64,000 bases of DNA, from positions 37,127 to 101,126 of the forward strand of contig NZ_AZCX01000008.1 in the NCBI RefSeq assembly GCF_001433995.1, given 5' to 3'. The notes under the pieces were generated by a model that was not told the origin of the DNA, did no database searches, and saw only the letters and a list, made by a program, of their open reading frames with translations. The number at the start of each line of letters is the position of its first letter. Position 1 is the stretch's first letter. A program made the translations under genes and the position numbers. This document shows positions 34,240-42,127 of the stretch, one piece after another. This DNA is from Secundilactobacillus kimchicus JCM 15530. GTDB taxonomy: Bacteria > Bacillota > Bacilli > Lactobacillales > Lactobacillaceae.

Positions 34240-35877
34240 TTAAGGTCCCTTGACCAGGGTCCACGTTGCCGTTGATTGGTACGTGCCCGCCTTGATACTC
34301 GGGATCTGACCAAAGACGAGGCTACTCTTGTTGTCAACGGTTGCTGAAAAATCACTAACGCTACTTTGGGCGACCTGTTGAGCTTGGTTATTATCCTTTA
34401 AGGTCACTGCAGCGCCAGTGCTAAGTTGCAAGCCGATTGTGGCTGCCCCACCGGCACTCGTCGCCAGGTAGTTGCCAGCTGTACTCTTAAACGCCGAGAA
34501 AGCAACCGATAGTGTCCACGGGACGTTCTTGCCCCCGACCGCAATGGCACCAGCCTTATTACCGTCATAGGTCGGCGCTTTCAAATTAGCCGGCGTCACG
34601 TAATTAAGCTTGACCCCACTGCTTTGGTAGAAATCAGCAACCGTCGGATCCTGGCCAGAACTCAGCCGGAAAGCGAGGTCGGGAACAGCAATTAACGTCG
34701 GCGTCTTCGTTGTGGTGGTAATGGTAATTGGGGCGATGTTGCTGTACCAATACGTCGTCCCCTTATCATTTTTAAAGCCCACCACTAGTTGATAGTACAT
34801 CTTGTTCGAAGACCCCTGAACGTTGTTCCACTTGAACGTATCCTTGTTTAACTCAGCAGTTTCGCCGGTTTGGAGGCTGTACGTCTTTTTATTTGCATCA
34901 TAGATGCGCCAGGAGAACTGCGGTGTCCCCGGATAACTCACGTTATTTAACGCTGCTGGCTTCAGTGAAATTGCCTGTCCTTTTTCGACCGTCAGCGGGT
35001 GCAGCCCACCTAATGTGACCTTGGCCTCGCCAGTCACCGTTGACTTGTCGTCGTTAGTGGCAGTGGCCGTAACTGTCATTGGGGTGCCGTTATCCGCCCA
35101 AAATGCAGCATTATCCCCCTTATCTTCATCAGGTGACGGATTTGGAGTGTAGAGTAACGTTGAATTCCCCGTTGAATTACTGAGACTAGCCGTCTGCCCA
35201 GCTGGTGCACTGGATTGCCAAGAAACGATTGCCGTACTATTACTTGGATTTAGATTAGCCTGAACGCGACTGGGTTGCCCCCACAAAACCTCTTGCGGAT
35301 TAGCCGTTGGCGCAACCCCAATAGCTTTTACGGGTTGAGGGACCACAGTTATGGAAAAGACCTCGCTATAAATGGTTTTGGGCGACCCATCAGTAAACTG
35401 TAACTTCAACTGATAGTAGTACGTTCCTGGAGTTGTCGGCACTGAAATACTACTAGTGAGCGAAGAAATTGGCTGCTTTTCATTAGACTTATAGCTCTTG
35501 GTGGAACTAAAACTAGTACCCCAGCTGCTGTCATATCTTCGATAGGAAACAGCATTTGTCTTTTTCTGCGGGAATGGCCAATACGGCCAGATTCCATTAT
35601 CATTAGTCGCTTGAAAACTAAGTGGTACGTCCATTGAACTTCCTGAGGTCGCGACCACATTTTGATTATTAGGTTGGGCAATCATACCATTTTGAGTGAC
35701 ACCACTAAACCCTATAAACTGCCAATACTTCCCCAACTCACTCGGGGCCGTGTCCCCCGTCGGATCTGCGGGAGCACTAGTATCGGCTGCTGCTCGGCCA
35801 GCGCTCATGAAGACCGTTAAACCTAGAATAGCTAGGGCCATCGCGACCCAGCCAACAATCTGTTTGAACTTTGTCAT
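34240..35877 (-). CDS. cscC: Large WxL-domain surface protein (CscC-like)
   Basis: 545 residues from ATG 35877, which overlaps the TGA of the LPXTG gene by one base. The signal peptide ends near residue 32 (GRAAADT). The middle holds several Ig-like beta domains (KAIGVAPTANPQEVLWGQPS, LSNSTGNSTLLYTPNP). The C-terminal ~170 residues form the WxL domain, with VPWTLSVAF and the final TATWTLVKGP; the two Trp-x-Leu motifs bind peptidoglycan. It would be displayed non-covalently with the other Csc proteins. It is the last of four genes. Confidence 0.87.
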   Translation of the reverse strand: MTKFKQIVGWVAMALAILGLTVFMSAGRAAADTSAPADPTGDTAPSELGKYWQFIGFSGVTQNGMIAQPNNQNVVATSGSSMDVPLSFQATNDNGIWPYWPFPQKKTNAVSYRRYDSSWGTSFSSTKSYKSNEKQPISSLTSSISVPTTPGTYYYQLKLQFTDGSPKTIYSEVFSITVVPQPVKAIGVAPTANPQEVLWGQPSRVQANLNPSNSTAIVSWQSSAPAGQTASLSNSTGNSTLLYTPNPSPDEDKGDNAAFWADNGTPMTVTATATNDDKSTVTGEAKVTLGGLHPLTVEKGQAISLKPAALNNVSYPGTPQFSWRIYDANKKTYSLQTGETAELNKDTFKWNNVQGSSNKMYYQLVVGFKNDKGTTYWYSNIAPITITTTTKTPTLIAVPDLAFRLSSGQDPTVADFYQSSGVKLNYVTPANLKAPTYDGNKAGAIAVGGKNVPWTLSVAFSAFKSTAGNYLATSAGGAATIGLQLSTGAAVTLKDNNQAQQVAQSSVSDFSATVDNKSSLVFGQIPSIKAGTYQSTATWTLVKGP

Positions 35878-36281
35878 CACTCACGCCCCCTTTTCCGTTG
35901 CCGCCACAAAATAAGCCAGATAAGGGCCAAAACGACGCCAATCGCCGTGACCACACCCCAAGTTGCTTCATCCGTTTGCGGCAGCCATCCCTTGGACTGG
36001 TTTGCGTTTTTAGGTGTTGCTTGCTGCCCCTTATTCTGGTCAGGCACCGCGCGACCTCTTGTCAGTTGGGTGATACCCGGCTTTTTTGGCGGAAGTTTTC
36101 CCGTTGGCAAGTTTCCTTGGTCAATAACGTCTGGGGCCCGACCGACAACTTCAAACTGAGCCGTGCTCTCCTTTGCTGCAACCATTGATGTTTGCCCAAT
36201 CAAGAAAAACGCCACCCCAAAAACAACCAGCAAGAGGCTAGTTTTAATGATCTTCTGGTTTGTCCTGTGTGGGCTTGTCAT
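35877..36281 (-). CDS. cscD: Small LPXTG-anchored protein (CscD-like)
   Basis: 134 residues; GGGGG lies 8 bases before the ATG, which is inside the end of the upstream gene (38-base overlap). A signal peptide (about 1-35) is followed by a short Lys/Pro-rich mature part and the sortase signal LPQTDE, a hydrophobic helix (VVTAIGVVLALIWLILW) and the basic tail RQRKRGRE. Csc clusters typically carry one such short LPXTG protein, thought to act as the covalent anchor of the complex. Confidence 0.88.
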   Translation of the reverse strand: MTSPHRTNQKIIKTSLLLVVFGVAFFLIGQTSMVAAKESTAQFEVVGRAPDVIDQGNLPTGKLPPKKPGITQLTRGRAVPDQNKGQQATPKNANQSKGWLPQTDEATWGVVTAIGVVLALIWLILWRQRKRGRE

Positions 36282-37302
36282 CTTTGCGGCCCCCTTTTTT
36301 GCCGAGACGATAGAAGGTCCATGCCAACAAAATGAGAAGTAGGATGATTAAAATCCCAATCAACCAATAAAGCCAGTTGTTCGGTTGCTTCTCACCAATT
36401 TTTGCTGCGATCTTGTCGTGATCTGCAGCCGTAACAGTGAAGTCCTTCGTCAGATGCCACGTGCGTTTGCCGACTTTAACCGTCATATTTAACGTGTAAT
36501 CACCAGCTGGGATTGCCTTACCCTTCGTATCAACCCGGAAGTTAAAATTCGACGTTGGGGCCATTGACCCATCATTCAACCGTGCTTGATAGAGTTTCTT
36601 GCTCTCTCCCTTCTGCGTGACATCAGTTTTGACGTTCATGCCACGGAAGTAAGTCGGCGCTACGTTGCGAAGGTTCGCCACGACAGCCGGTTGATTATCC
36701 ACCACTCGAGCCGCCACATCACCCAACTCGAAGTTTGGCGATACCACCCAGTTCGGGTTGGTCGTCATTGAGACGCCCAGTGCCATCGCAAAGCGATTGT
36801 TAATCGTGAAACCTTTTGCCTTAGAATTAGAAGCCGTTTCGTCTAGTGCGTAAATACTGCCTAGAAGCGTCCCCTTGAACCCAGCATCCGGAATCTTGTA
36901 ACTAAAGGTAACTTGGCGCTGCGTCAATGGCGCAAGTTTAACGGTGACGGCTTTTGACATCAGCTTCGGCAATTCCAACTGCGCACTTGCATTTAACTTA
37001 CTATTGCTTGGCGTGTAGTTAATCTGCCCGTCGTCCGAAGTGGTTGCCACAACGGGTTGTACTTTAATCTTACGGCTTTGCGACCGATCCAAGTTAGCCA
37101 CAGTGACGCCAAGTTTCCCAGTCGAACCTGGCTTCGTTTTTAATTGAAAATAACCAAGAGAGGAATCGAGCTGGTTTTTCGGGTAGATGGGCTTAATGGT
37201 GAATTTCGCCCCATTGTCTGCGGCAGCAGCTGTTTGACTAAACAGCCCACCACCAATTAATAAACTCACAATCGTCAATAATACGGTCCAAAATTTTTTC
37301 AT
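36244..37302 (-). CDS. cscA: DUF916/DUF3324 WxL-interacting protein (CscA-like)
   Basis: 352 residues from ATG 37302; the frame is open 37 codons further but runs through the terminator hairpin. The signal peptide is about 1-27. The first domain (FTIKPIYPKNQLDSSLGYFQLKTKPG) is DUF916, and the second (about 160-290, LGDVAARVVDNQPAVVANLRN) is DUF3324. One transmembrane helix (WLYWLIGILIILLLILLAWTFY) and a charged cytoplasmic tail (KKGGRKDDKPTQDKPEDH) end the protein. Proteins of this build hold WxL proteins and peptidoglycan together at the membrane. Confidence 0.9.
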   Translation of the reverse strand: MKKFWTVLLTIVSLLIGGGLFSQTAAAADNGAKFTIKPIYPKNQLDSSLGYFQLKTKPGSTGKLGVTVANLDRSQSRKIKVQPVVATTSDDGQINYTPSNSKLNASAQLELPKLMSKAVTVKLAPLTQRQVTFSYKIPDAGFKGTLLGSIYALDETASNSKAKGFTINNRFAMALGVSMTTNPNWVVSPNFELGDVAARVVDNQPAVVANLRNVAPTYFRGMNVKTDVTQKGESKKLYQARLNDGSMAPTSNFNFRVDTKGKAIPAGDYTLNMTVKVGKRTWHLTKDFTVTAADHDKIAAKIGEKQPNNWLYWLIGILIILLLILLAWTFYRLGKKGGRKDDKPTQDKPEDH

Positions 37303-37356
37303 CTTAACAGGATCAGGCACCCGGGCCTGACCACCTCGCCTTCTTTTGAAATTTAA

Positions 37357-37386
37357 CAAAAAACGGGTACAAAAACTTGCACCCGT
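37357..37386 (-). terminator. Attenuator-type terminator between cscB and cscA
   Basis: ACGGGT and ACCCGT close a hairpin, followed on the minus strand by six Ts. It lies 14 bases after the cscB stop and before cscA, so it should let cscB be made in excess of the other three genes. Confidence 0.7.
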
Positions 37387-37399
37387 CAGAATTTCAAAC

Positions 37400-38146
37400 T
37401 TATTGAGCTGCAACTAAGGTCCAAGTAATATCACTTTGATAAGGGGCCTTTGAAGTGAAGGCGCTGTTAGTGTTTGCCGGGAACGTCAATGTGGCGTTGT
37501 CGGCTGTACTTAACTTAAAGTCAGTATCACCGGCACCATTACTCTTACCGTCGACGATAGCTTGAGCCGTCTCGCTGATCTTCGTACCTGCAAGCGTTAA
37601 TGCCTTGTTTAAGGACGAATTAGCTGACCCCTTAAGGTCAATGGTAACACCAGCGATTGCGGTCCCGCCATCAGTTGTAAATTCTGGGTTCATCGCTGCA
37701 TTTAACGTCCAGCCACCAGTCGTTCCACGTAAGTCACTGATGATCAAGTCCCCGGTACTATTCCCATCAAACGCTGTCTTATTCTTTGATGTCCCAGGGT
37801 CAGTAACCTTGTTGCTAACTAACTTCTGAGTCCCACCATTGATGATGGTGTTCCCAGAAATTTCGCCAAAGTTCAAATCTGGAACAGCCACTAAGTTCAA
37901 AACGCCACCGTTCACTTTGAATTCGGCCGTTGACTTCCCCGTTGCCGTGTTTGACTTTTCGTCAGGTGTGAAAATGGTCTTGGCGCCACTCACAGAAGTG
38001 TTGCCGCTTAAGTTGCTGCTAGACGTTCCTGGCCCCGGATTGGCCGTGGTTGTATCCGCTGCGGATGCTGAAACTGTTCCCCCAAACGCTAATGCCAATG
38101 TCCCTAGTGTGACTAATCCCTTTAACAAACTTGCCTTCTTAAACAT
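37400..38146 (-). CDS. cscB: WxL-domain surface protein (CscB-like)
   Basis: 248 residues; GAGGGG lies 8 bases before the ATG. The signal peptide ends near residue 29 (ASAAD). A Thr/Ser/Gly-rich start is followed by the full WxL domain: GGVLNLVAVPDLNFG, then GTTGGWTLNAAM and the final SDITWTLVAAQ, giving the two Trp-x-Leu motifs. It is held on the wall non-covalently. It is the first gene of the csc cluster and probably its most abundant product, since a terminator hairpin follows. Confidence 0.92.
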   Translation of the reverse strand: MFKKASLLKGLVTLGTLALAFGGTVSASAADTTTANPGPGTSSSNLSGNTSVSGAKTIFTPDEKSNTATGKSTAEFKVNGGVLNLVAVPDLNFGEISGNTIINGGTQKLVSNKVTDPGTSKNKTAFDGNSTGDLIISDLRGTTGGWTLNAAMNPEFTTDGGTAIAGVTIDLKGSANSSLNKALTLAGTKISETAQAIVDGKSNGAGDTDFKLSTADNATLTFPANTNSAFTSKAPYQSDITWTLVAAQ

Positions 38147-38562
38147 GTATATCGCCCCTCGTTTTAAATTTCAAATGAAACATTATCAAGTGACTGTATG
38201 ATAACATGTTCGTTCATTAATCTAAAGATTTACGCTCACAAATTGACGAATTCTTCGCTAAGTTTAATGAACGGTTCTAATGATCTAATTTCATCTTAGC
38301 AACTGCGTAGCAGCAAGACTTAACCCTAAAATCACAAACTTTCCAGAACATTTTTGTTTTATTAAAAACTATCGTTTGCTCATCATTTTTTAACTCATCG
38401 CAAAATCGTTCTATACCAATATTTATCCGGTGTTCCCCTCTAATATTCCTCATGAACTTACCATTCTTGACTACCTGTAAGCTGGTTTGTTTCACGACCC
38501 AAACTCCCAGTACACTAACCTCGTCATACCGGTATGGCTAATCTAATTTGAGAGGTCAAAAA
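38147..38562. other. Divergent intergenic region, csc cluster / sigma factor
   Basis: AT-rich control region for the csc cluster (left) and the sigma factor (right). A 72-codon minus-strand frame at 38277-38495 starts with GTG and has only a weak GGGAG site; I do not accept it as a gene. Confidence 0.4.
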
Positions 38563-39096
38563 ATGACGAACAAAAACCAAAATCACGACGCATTTGAATT
38601 TCTATCCACTGGCGACCACCGCATCATCATTTATAGCGCGCTGAAACAACTGGGCATCCGCCACTATGACGACCGTTACGAGGACTTCGTTCAAGAAGGG
38701 TGGCTGTTATTTGTCGATATTTTCCAAAAATACCCCGATGATCCTTGGCTCCACCCCAAGCCGTTTCTCGCGTACGCCCGGCTGGCGCTCTACCGGCGAT
38801 TTCTCAACATGGTCACCCGACCTGCAGCGACCCGCGAGAACGTGCAGGAACAAACCGTGGTGGATGAGGCCATTGATGCAGCCGCCCTTAATTTTGATAT
38901 GGAGCAAGCCATTCTGGAAGCCAGTCAACTGACGGCTCTGCTTGAGACTTGCGACATCTGGGGCCAACGCTTCATCATTGACCGCCTTGAAAATAATTTG
39001 AGCATTTCCGCCATCGCTAAAAAATGGCACGTTTCAAGACAAACTGTTTATAAATGGCGTCAAAAGGTGCAAGTGGCCCTGACCCAACTCGACTAA
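38563..39096 (+). CDS. Sigma-70 family factor, ComX/SigH-like
   Basis: 177 residues from ATG 38563 (AGAGGT 7 bases upstream). The central part YEDFVQEGWLLFVDIFQKYPDD is the conserved helix of sigma region 2. The C-terminal LSISAIAKKWHVSRQTVYKWRQKV is a region 4 helix-turn-helix. The size and the poor conservation between these regions match the SigH/ComX group of lactobacilli, which direct polymerase to late competence genes. A possible ComK-like gene lies 0.9 kb downstream. The actual regulon cannot be read from this window. Confidence 0.78.
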   Translation: MTNKNQNHDAFEFLSTGDHRIIIYSALKQLGIRHYDDRYEDFVQEGWLLFVDIFQKYPDDPWLHPKPFLAYARLALYRRFLNMVTRPAATRENVQEQTVVDEAIDAAALNFDMEQAILEASQLTALLETCDIWGQRFIIDRLENNLSISAIAKKWHVSRQTVYKWRQKVQVALTQLD

Positions 39097-39103
39097 GTGA
39101 CTA

Positions 39104-39132
39104 AAAAAGACCGCCGAGAATGGCGGTCTCTT
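39104..39132 (-). terminator. Terminator of the 225-residue secreted protein gene
   Basis: AGACCGCC pairs with GGCGGTCT (8 bp), with six Ts on the minus strand. It also lies 8 bases after the sigma factor stop on the plus strand. Confidence 0.85.
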
Positions 39133-39138
39133 ACATAA

Positions 39139-39813
39139 TTACAATAGAGTCACATGGGACGCGTTAACATCGTGGCTGTTCACATATCGGTCATGACCAA
39201 TGGGGTACAGGATTTGCCCCGCCGGCGTTTTGACCACTTGGTCTTGGGTCAGATGGTAACTAGTCGTTTCGTTAGGCGTGGTCAACATTAATAGGTCCAG
39301 GCCCTTAACGTTATAGACCGGAACGGCTTTCTTAATTGTGAACTGAATCTCACTTGTCAGTGCCGGATGGTCAATGGACGTCGTCGACGTGGTATTTTTA
39401 GCCGTTAGGGCTGCCAAGAACGTTGTCGGCTTAGTGACAGCCTGCCCCGATACCCAATAATGCGCGTTGCTTAGATTACCCAACCGCGAAATTTGATACC
39501 ACCCGTACTGTGAGCCGTTATTGGCGACCTTTTGAACCCGAACAACGTTATTAAATGGTTGATCACTTAAGTTAGCCGATTCCCAACTCGTCGTTCTGGT
39601 GCCATCGACCGAATTAGGGGCCGTGGTCATTAAATCAAACGATTTATAATTATCCTTTATTTTAGCGAATTTAGCCGTGTCAGTGACCACTAATTGACCA
39701 ACTTGCGATGGCAAATTATCTGAACCGGTTGTTTGAGCGCTAGCCGTGATTCCCCCAATGGTTAGCGCACCCATGGTAACAACGATTAATCCTAAGCATT
39801 GTATATTTTTCAT
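39139..39813 (-). CDS. Secreted protein with SH3/GW-like modules
   Basis: 224 residues from ATG 39813 (AGGAGGG 9 bases upstream). The signal peptide ends near residue 27 (TASAQ). The mature protein has two modules resembling the wall-binding repeats of S-layer proteins: FDLMTTAPNSVDGTR..W....VRVQKVANNGSQYGWYQI and a C-terminal VPVYNVKGLDLLM...VVKTPAGQILYPIGHDRYVN. There is no anchor signal. It is probably bound to wall polymers. It sits convergent to the sigma factor gene. Confidence 0.72.
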   Translation of the reverse strand: MKNIQCLGLIVVTMGALTIGGITASAQTTGSDNLPSQVGQLVVTDTAKFAKIKDNYKSFDLMTTAPNSVDGTRTTSWESANLSDQPFNNVVRVQKVANNGSQYGWYQISRLGNLSNAHYWVSGQAVTKPTTFLAALTAKNTTSTTSIDHPALTSEIQFTIKKAVPVYNVKGLDLLMLTTPNETTSYHLTQDQVVKTPAGQILYPIGHDRYVNSHDVNASHVTLL

Positions 39814-39885
39814 TATTATCACCCTCCTAGAGGTAGGATAACATTTTTGTTTTTTGCGTTCAGTTAGAATTCAAGGAGGACTTAA

Positions 39886-39966
39886 ATGCGGCCCTCAGAA
39901 CAAAAATACTTGCATATTATCCGCGACCAAGTTATATTGTGGGTGAATAAATTGGGCTATACCTAA
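39886..39966 (+). CDS. 26-residue peptide or leader ORF
   Basis: AAGGAGG lies 6 bases before ATG 39886. The product is 26 residues, starting MRPSEQKYLHIIRDQVILWV, with no signal peptide. It ends 42 bases before the GTG of the possible ComK-like gene on the same strand, so it may be a translated leader or a short regulatory peptide. No relatives are known to me. Confidence 0.45.
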   Translation: MRPSEQKYLHIIRDQVILWVNKLGYT

Positions 39967-40008
39967 TTTTGTTGACGCCACCCCGCACCCCCAATGGAGG
40001 AATATTCG

Positions 40009-40806
40009 GTGACATTTTACCAATTTGCACACTTAACGTTGCCCCTGTCTGACACTGTTCGCACCCAGGGTTACTTAGACCCCTTACACTTAAAGGCTTC
40101 CGACATCTTTAATCACGATGACACCGCGACCTATCAGGTGGACTGGGATGATTTTCGAGCCATGTTTCCGCTGGAAGATAACAGTCAGTACCATACTGTT
40201 ATCCTGTATCGGAAGCGCGGTATCATCGCGATCCGACCCACGATTAACCGGCTTTTGAATACGCTCCCCGAAACCTTTGTGTTCAACTACCGGGCTGACA
40301 TTTGTCGCACGGTCGGCCAAGCTCTCCAGATGAATCGGCTGGTTCCATATGCTTGCGGCAATCTCATGATGATCCCGGGCAAGGCGAATGCGTATAACCA
40401 CCCCTCTTGGATCCGGTATCTCAAAGACCAGTTTGATCTCAGCACCGGCCCGGACAACACCACCTTCGTCGAATTCGAGGGAATCGGAAGCTTAAAACTC
40501 AACCTATCTCGTCGCACGATGGCGAACCGCCTGAAGTCACTGCGATTCATGGCCCACGCTGTGAACCGCTACGCCGCAGAAATTCAGGTGACGAATCCGC
40601 CTGAACCACCACGGAGTCAGGTTGCGAAGTCGTTCACACCCAGTCAATTCAGAGAGCAGCTAGACCTTGCGCAGGCCAGGCAAATCGCCCAAAAATTGTT
40701 GGGTCCCGATTACGATGACGAGCAAATCAAGCGCCTTGTTGCCGAAATTCGACAAAATAATTTTCGGCAATTGGATGAGTTGTCAGATCAGCCTGACTTG
40801 GAGTAA
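40009..40806 (+). CDS. Possible ComK-like competence regulator
   Basis: 265 residues from GTG 40009 (GGAGG 8 bases upstream; an ATG five codons earlier is part of that site). The middle part YACGNLMMIPGKANAYNHPSW and TTFVEFEGIGSLKLNLSRRT follow the order of B. subtilis ComK (SNQIFLFPTLS...CGWISHVHVKEF...VTFSNGKTMELPIS), which binds AT-rich DNA. It has a longer N-terminus and a helical, acidic C-terminal extension of about 70 residues. The resemblance is weak and judged by eye. Supporting context is the ComX/SigH-like sigma gene nearby. It could instead be an unrelated cytoplasmic protein. Confidence 0.5.
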   Translation: MTFYQFAHLTLPLSDTVRTQGYLDPLHLKASDIFNHDDTATYQVDWDDFRAMFPLEDNSQYHTVILYRKRGIIAIRPTINRLLNTLPETFVFNYRADICRTVGQALQMNRLVPYACGNLMMIPGKANAYNHPSWIRYLKDQFDLSTGPDNTTFVEFEGIGSLKLNLSRRTMANRLKSLRFMAHAVNRYAAEIQVTNPPEPPRSQVAKSFTPSQFREQLDLAQARQIAQKLLGPDYDDEQIKRLVAEIRQNNFRQLDELSDQPDLE

Positions 40807-40862
40807 GCGATCGGTTACCACGGGCATCCTGTAGCACTACCATTACAACGGAGGTGAGACTT

Positions 40863-41105
40863 ATGACTAGCCAAGTACATTTCAGGATGGATGAACAAGA
40901 AAAAGAAGCGTTAGAAGTTGTCCTCAGGAGACGCGGATTAACCCTAGGAGAAGCTTTTCGACTCTTCGCGAAAAAGACCATCTAAAAAGGTGGCCTCCCT
41001 TTCGAAGTCTCCCAACCAAACCTTCGCTTGCAAAATGCTATCAAAAGCCGAGATTACATCGAAATCAGCAACCCTGAGGCCGGGGTGAGCTGGTTAAATC
41101 ATTAA
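40863..41105 (+). pseudogene. RelB/DinJ-type antitoxin gene with an in-frame stop
   Basis: The ATG at 40863 (GGAGGTGAG upstream) opens MTSQVHFRMDEQEKEALEVV, a DinJ/RelB ribbon-helix-helix start. A TAA at 40983-40985 stops it after 40 codons. In the same frame the usual DinJ C-terminus continues without a gap: KGGLPFEVSQPNLRLQNAI, then ...YIEISNPEAGVSWLNH and TAA at 41103. The full frame is 80 residues plus the broken codon, the normal family size. A CAA or GAA changed to TAA explains the break. No RelE/YafQ toxin gene follows, so this is an orphan, inactivated antitoxin. Confidence 0.85.
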
Positions 41106-41213
41106 TAGCTAAGCTGTTAAATAGTTGTTCAGCAAGCATGCTCGAACAATTTTTAAAAGCAATCAGTATAACCAAAATGACTAAGAAAACTAGCGATAAA
41201 TCAAAAAACTGTC

Positions 41214-41270
41214 AAAATGAAATGCCCCATAGCCGTCAATTTGTCCAACGGTTATGGGGCATTTCATTTT
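41214..41270. terminator. Very long hairpin terminator
   Basis: AAAATGAAATGCCCCATAGC (with CGT) pairs with the complementary arm at 41248-41270, 23 bp with one G-T pair, around an 11-base loop. It follows the stop codon of the minus-strand gene at 41295 and could also end plus-strand reading. Confidence 0.85.
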
Positions 41271-41294
41271 GCATCTCTTTTCCAACTATTCACT

Positions 41295-41975
41295 CTATGC
41301 TTTTAAAGTTGGTACGTAAAACAAGTTTTTCAACGTCCCTACTGAATAACTTTGAGACAATTTATTCTGTTTATTATTGTTACGAATAGCTAATCGATAT
41401 TGGTAATTGCCGTGCTTACTAATCCGCTTGTCTGGTAATTTGGCCATATTGGTCTTGCTGTACAGATAAGTGATATTCCCCTTACTCCGAGAAGCAGTAA
41501 TCTTAGTGCTAGAAACAGGTGCTTTTTTCACACTATTTGCAAAATACTGAACGTATCCATCAGTTGTTACCTTGATTTTGTGGGCGTTAGCGGCCTTGGT
41601 TGCGGTTGTATACGCTGCACCTTTATACAATACATTCAACTTGTCAGAAGCTGGCGTCGCAACCTTCTTTAAGTTAGACGCGATAACATCCAATTGTGAA
41701 CGGCTACCAGCCTGTTTTTGCAGCTTATAGCTAAGACGCGATGCGTCAACGGCAGCATATTTCTTACCGTTCTTAGTTACCGTATAGTTAACTTGAACCC
41801 GGGTACCCTTTGGTAACGCCTTTGTAGCAGCTTTCGTAACTGCGTAAAAAGTTGTCGGTGTTGTCTGTCGAGCAACTGGAGTGGTTTTAGCAGCTGCCTG
41901 CGTCGATGCAACAAATCCAAACACACCAACAGTTGCAATTAAACCCTTTAATAAAACCTTCTTACTTCTAAACAT
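41295..41975 (-). CDS. Secreted surface protein, paralogue A
   Basis: 226 residues from ATG 41975 (GGGGGAG upstream). The signal peptide ends near residue 29 (QAAAKT). The mature part is very basic and repeats short beta units: FYAVTKAATKALPKGTRVQV, YAAVDASRLSYKLQKQAG and TTDGYVQYFANSVKKAPVSS. The last ~100 residues are almost the same as those of the gene at 43517-44176 (KTNMAKLPDK, HGNYQYRLAIR, QSYSVGTLKNLFY). The high charge suggests binding to anionic wall polymers. The family is not recognised. A matrixin gene lies between the two paralogues. Confidence 0.78.
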   Translation of the reverse strand: MFRSKKVLLKGLIATVGVFGFVASTQAAAKTTPVARQTTPTTFYAVTKAATKALPKGTRVQVNYTVTKNGKKYAAVDASRLSYKLQKQAGSRSQLDVIASNLKKVATPASDKLNVLYKGAAYTTATKAANAHKIKVTTDGYVQYFANSVKKAPVSSTKITASRSKGNITYLYSKTNMAKLPDKRISKHGNYQYRLAIRNNNKQNKLSQSYSVGTLKNLFYVPTLKA

Positions 41976-42060
41976 GGTAACTCCCCCTTTTGACAATATT
42001 ATAATTTTGTTTCACCTAAAAAACCAGAAAAAGTTTTTTCATTTATTTTAACCTGTAATC

Positions 42061-42110
42061 AAAAAAACTACATCAGCCGACCCAATTTTCATTGGTATGA
42101 CTGATGTAGG
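42061..42110 (-). terminator. Terminator of the second matrixin gene
   Basis: CTACATCAG and CTGATGTAG form a perfect 9-bp stem around a long loop that can pair further (CCAATTTTCATTGG). Seven Ts follow on the minus strand. Confidence 0.85.
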
Positions 42111-42127
42111 TTTAATAATTCAAAACG

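Noticed and set aside
38277..38495. 72-codon minus-strand frame between the csc cluster and the sigma factor
   Set aside because: GTG start with a weak ribosome site, no recognisable pattern, and it lies in an AT-rich control region.
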